From: Roseomonas fluvialis
GTDB taxonomy: Bacteria; Pseudomonadota; Alphaproteobacteria; Acetobacterales; Acetobacteraceae
NCBI RefSeq assembly: GCF_022846615.1
Contig: NZ_AP025637.1
Location: 3,373,001 to 3,437,000, forward strand
DNA: 64,000 nt
Direction: 5' to 3'
How positions within the stretch are numbered: the first letter of the stretch is position 1; each line of letters opens with the position of its first letter. Shown here in pieces: positions 61,788 through 64,000 of the stretch. A program made the translations under genes and the position numbers. The notes beneath the pieces are model-generated. The model did no database searches and was not told the DNA's origin. It saw only the letters and a program-made list of their open reading frames with translations.

Positions 61788-62279
61788 TCAGTCCTCCCGC
61801 ACCGCGACGTCAAGCGTGGTGGGGCGCACGACGGTCTCGAAGGAGATGTGTTCGGGCACCGGGTCGGTGCGCAGGATGGCCTCGATGCGCAGGCGCAGCA
61901 CGCGGTCGATCGATTCGCGTTCCTCCTGGCGAAGCTGCACCTTCACGTTGGTCAGCCGCGGTTCGAAGCGCGTGATTGTGGCCTGGATCTCGCGCGAGAG
62001 TGCCACGCGGCGGTCTTCCTCGGTGAACGATCCGGCGGTCGGGTCGGGCACGCCGTAGCCGACCGGCGAGAGCGGCAGTTCAGCCAGGCCGGGCAGCGGC
62101 GGCAGGCGGCGGCGGCGCGCGTTCAGCAGCGCCTCAAGGTCGCGACGCACCGCGGTGCGCAGTTGTTCGACCGCCAGCGACTGCGACAGCGGCGGGTCGC
62201 GCGGGCTGTCGGGATCGGCATCGAGCAGCCGGTCCAGCAGCGGCAGTCGGATGCGCGGGCTCGATCGCGTGTCGGACAT
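61788..62279 (-). CDS. tssE: type VI secretion baseplate protein TssE (gp25-like)
   Basis: 163 residues, GPW/gp25 family. It has LLDRLLD near the start, the NARRR segment followed by LPLSPVGYGVPD, and a conserved REIQATITRFEPRLTNVKV block split at residues about 103-121. Baseplate subunit, homologous to phage T4 gp25. The ATG at 62279 is the boundary with the inverted-repeat region; the frame is open beyond it to 62615, but that part is repeat DNA. Confidence 0.92.
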   Translation of the reverse strand: MSDTRSSPRIRLPLLDRLLDADPDSPRDPPLSQSLAVEQLRTAVRRDLEALLNARRRRLPPLPGLAELPLSPVGYGVPDPTAGSFTEEDRRVALSREIQATITRFEPRLTNVKVQLRQEERESIDRVLRLRIEAILRTDPVPEHISFETVVRPTTLDVAVRED

Positions 62280-62611
62280 TTTCTTGCCCTCAGGCGCCGG
62301 GCGGCCGCATGCGCGGCCTTGGCTTGCGCGCCGCGCACTGGTGCGCCTGGAGCAGTTGCCGGTCTGGCGCAGTCGCGCTGCGCGCTCCCGGATCGCTGCG
62401 CGATCCGAAAAGGGCGGGGCGGTGCGGGCGCGCCGACGCACGTCGTGCCGTTCGGCGCCGGACTGCGGATCGGTGCGACATGGCGGATCGTGTTCCGCAC
62501 GGTCCGGGAGCGCAAAGCGCGATCGCGCCCAACCTGCGCGTGGCGCCCGGCGCACCAGTACGCGGCGCGCAAGCCAAGGCCGCGCATGCGGCCGCCCGGC
62601 GCTTGAGGGCT
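62280..62611. repeat. intergenic inverted repeat within the T6SS cluster
   Basis: 332 bp without a gene. The + strand copy of the ~120-bp element (62287-62407) and a minus-strand copy (about 62480-62608) face each other. Their outer ~65 bp, beginning AGGCGCCGGGCGGCCGCATG on the plus side, are nearly identical as reverse complements. The central ~70 bp also carry a CGTCGTGCCGTTCGGCG stretch that resembles the gap of the 58.6-kb copy. The transcript of the secretion genes would contain a very large hairpin here. Confidence 0.85.
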
Positions 62612-63397
62612 TCACTCAAAGCTTATCTCGTCGAGTTCGGCCAGCGTCTTCGCTTCCTCGCCGACCAGGAATTCGCGTCCGCCCAGGCCGCGCACCAGCG
62701 TGCCGTCCTCCTGCCATTCCGTCCCGCGGCCGAGCCGCAGCGGGTTCGGCATGTCCTTCGCCGTCCAGGGATAGACGACCGGGATGTAGACCACCCCCTC
62801 CTGGCCGTCCTTCATCTCGATGGTGCAGCGGCGCCAGTACAGGTCGCGCGGGCGCTTGGGCGCATCGAAGGACAGAGCGCGCAGCCGTTCGGTCGGCACC
62901 CACATGTATTCGCCGCCGGCGGTGTGCACCTCGATCATCGCGGCGAACACGTCGTCAGCGTCGCGGAAATCGTCGAAGGCGGTATCGGCGGCGCGGCCCG
63001 CCACGCGCGGGCGCAGCGCCTCGATCTCGACCGCCGCGGCGGCGGCACCCGCATGGTCGCCGGCGCGCAGCAGGGTGATGGCGCGTGCGGTCGCCTTCTG
63101 CGCCTCGGTCGGGTCCTCGCCCTGAAACTTTGGCACGCGGCCTTCCATCAGGACCTGGCGGCGCACCACCTCGCCGCGGATGAGCTGGCGGAACTCCATC
63201 ACCGTCGGCGAGGGCGTTTCCTCGAGCACGGCATCAAGCGAACGGTCCGCGCGTTCGAACTCGCCGGCGAAGACCAGCATTTCCGCCAGCAGCCAGCGCG
63301 CGCTGGCGTCCCGCGGCGCCGCCTTGACCGCAGCGGTGGCCGCCGCCACCGCGCCCTCGATGTCACCTGCCTTGAACGCTTCGCCTGCCGTTGTCAT
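62612..63397 (-). CDS. tagJ: type VI secretion accessory protein TagJ (ImpE family)
   Basis: 261 residues, ImpE/TagJ family. The N-terminus has a TPR-like helical region (AGEAFKAGDIEGAVAAATAAVKAAP split at residue 12) and the rest carries EVHTAGGEYMWVPTERL, with RPRDLYWRR and VYIPVVYPWTAKD. TagJ binds the TssB/VipA side of the sheath in type i3-like clusters. Overlaps the tssC stop by 4 bp and lies upstream of the inverted repeat before tssE. Confidence 0.9.
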   Translation of the reverse strand: MTTAGEAFKAGDIEGAVAAATAAVKAAPRDASARWLLAEMLVFAGEFERADRSLDAVLEETPSPTVMEFRQLIRGEVVRRQVLMEGRVPKFQGEDPTEAQKATARAITLLRAGDHAGAAAAAVEIEALRPRVAGRAADTAFDDFRDADDVFAAMIEVHTAGGEYMWVPTERLRALSFDAPKRPRDLYWRRCTIEMKDGQEGVVYIPVVYPWTAKDMPNPLRLGRGTEWQEDGTLVRGLGGREFLVGEEAKTLAELDEISFE

Positions 63398-64000
63398 GCC
63401 GCTTGCCTCGCCGCCTGGAGATCCGTCACGAGGCGGAAGGCCGCCCCCACCTCGTCCAACTGGTAATGCGGCTGCAGAAGGATGGTGCAGCCATAGACGC
63501 CCGGTTGCCCGGGCTTTTCCGCAACCTCGACGCGCGCATCGCGCAGCGGGTAGCGCGCGCCGGTCTCGCCGCCCGCCGCCGAGATGTTCGTGAAGCCCTG
63601 CAGCCATCGCCCCAGCCGCCGTTCGATGTCGTCGGCGGTCTTGAAGGACCCCACCATGTCGCGGCCCATCAGCTTCACGCAATGGGCGAAGCGGCTGACG
63701 CAGAGCATAGCGTTGAACTGCGCCGACAGGCGCTGGTTGGCGTTGGCCGCTGCCGCGGTCTCGCCGGTCATGCGCGGCGGGCGATGGATGGACGGCGTCG
63801 CGGCGAAGGACGCCTCGGCCAACAGTTCGAGCCCGATGAAGGGCACGAAGCCGGCCTCGACCGCCTGGCGTTCCTGGTCGTCGGTCAGCGCGACTTCGAC
63901 CGGGGGGCGCAGCGGCGCGTCGCGCGGGTCGCCGGACAGGCGCTCGGCGGGCAGGCCCTCGATCACGCCGCCCGACGGATCGCGGTTCACCGCCGCGCCG
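63394..64000 (-). CDS. tssC: type VI secretion sheath protein TssC, C-terminal part
   Basis: The frame runs off the window end, so only the last ~200 residues are present. They match TssC/VipB/EvpB: FVPFIGLELLAEASFA, the core SAQFNAMLCVSRFAHCVKLMGRDMVGSF (split), and the C-terminal handshake strand region GVYGCTILLQPHYQLDEV. TssC pairs with TssB in the contractile sheath. The GTG at 63990 is internal. First gene seen of a minus-strand cluster. Confidence 0.94.
   Translation of the reverse strand, partial: GAAVNRDPSGGVIEGLPAERLSGDPRDAPLRPPVEVALTDDQERQAVEAGFVPFIGLELLAEASFAATPSIHRPPRMTGETAAAANANQRLSAQFNAMLCVSRFAHCVKLMGRDMVGSFKTADDIERRLGRWLQGFTNISAAGGETGARYPLRDARVEVAEKPGQPGVYGCTILLQPHYQLDEVGAAFRLVTDLQAARQAA

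Noticed and set aside
59772-62606. 944-residue plus-strand reading frame opposite tssG/tssF/tssE
   Set aside because: Overlaps three well-supported T6SS genes and has Arg/Gln-rich nonsense composition.
62289-62615. Reading frame extending tssE upstream, and small reading frames in both directions
   Set aside because: They lie in the inverted repeat; the TssE family N-terminus begins at 62279 and the frame beyond encodes only repeat DNA.

Overview
The window is about 64 kb of very GC-rich DNA (roughly 70% or more by eye), densely packed and with short intergenic gaps. It reads as chromosome of an alphaproteobacterium, most plausibly an Acetobacteraceae member (Roseomonas-like). This rests on codon and GC character, the cyanate-uptake/cyanase set, the RTX-Hint protein, the filamentous-haemagglutinin locus and the gene repertoire. 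The assignment is inference, since no 16S or other marker gene is present.

Left part (1-20.6 kb), mainly housekeeping and metabolism: the end of a PhoD-type phosphatase; an aspartate dehydrogenase-like gene with a small membrane protein; a minus-strand cyanate operon (Tat-type binding protein, permease, ATPase, cyanase); a DEAD-box helicase with a DbpA-like tail; an SDR protein lacking the usual catalytic residues; tRNA-His with encoded CCA; an MFS transporter; a small secreted protein overlapping an Asp/Glu racemase-family gene; an M48 peptidase and LemA separated by a large palindrome; three Tad-type pilus genes (two TadE-like, one TadG-like with vWA); an EnvZ/OmpR-like pair; an AlkA-like glycosylase; and an aminotransferase.

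Middle (20.7-35.6 kb): a 1431-residue RTX protein ending in a Hint domain, a small secreted protein, a dihydropyrimidinase, a cytochrome P450 with a degenerate I-helix, and an amino-acid catabolic block. In that block a polar amino-acid ABC permease and binding protein (no ATPase) plus a DapA-family lyase are divergent from a single 964-residue protein. This protein joins a 2Fe-2S domain, an FAD/NAD oxidoreductase, a BFD-like domain and a DAO-type oxidase, the three HcnA/B/C-like (opine or D-hydroxyproline oxidase) subunits in one chain. An OmpA-family gene follows.

Right part (35.7-64 kb), envelope and secretion: a tightly spaced TpsB transporter, a 4075-residue TpsA filament protein and a TPR-CHAT protease-like lipoprotein, followed by a transmembrane Ser/Thr kinase. 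After these come a membrane-anchored HEIGH metallopeptidase-like protein, a second OmpA paralogue, a methyltransferase with a regulatory domain, and part of a type VI secretion cluster (tssC end, tagJ, tssE, tssF, tssG) on the minus strand. The T6SS gaps carry several copies of a ~120-bp repeat, two of them forming a large inverted repeat. The TPS-CHAT-kinase arrangement is the best candidate for an undescribed system: a secreted giant adhesin, a caspase-like lipoprotein with an intact His/Cys dyad, and a kinase that could sense or regulate it. That functional link is inferred from gene order only.
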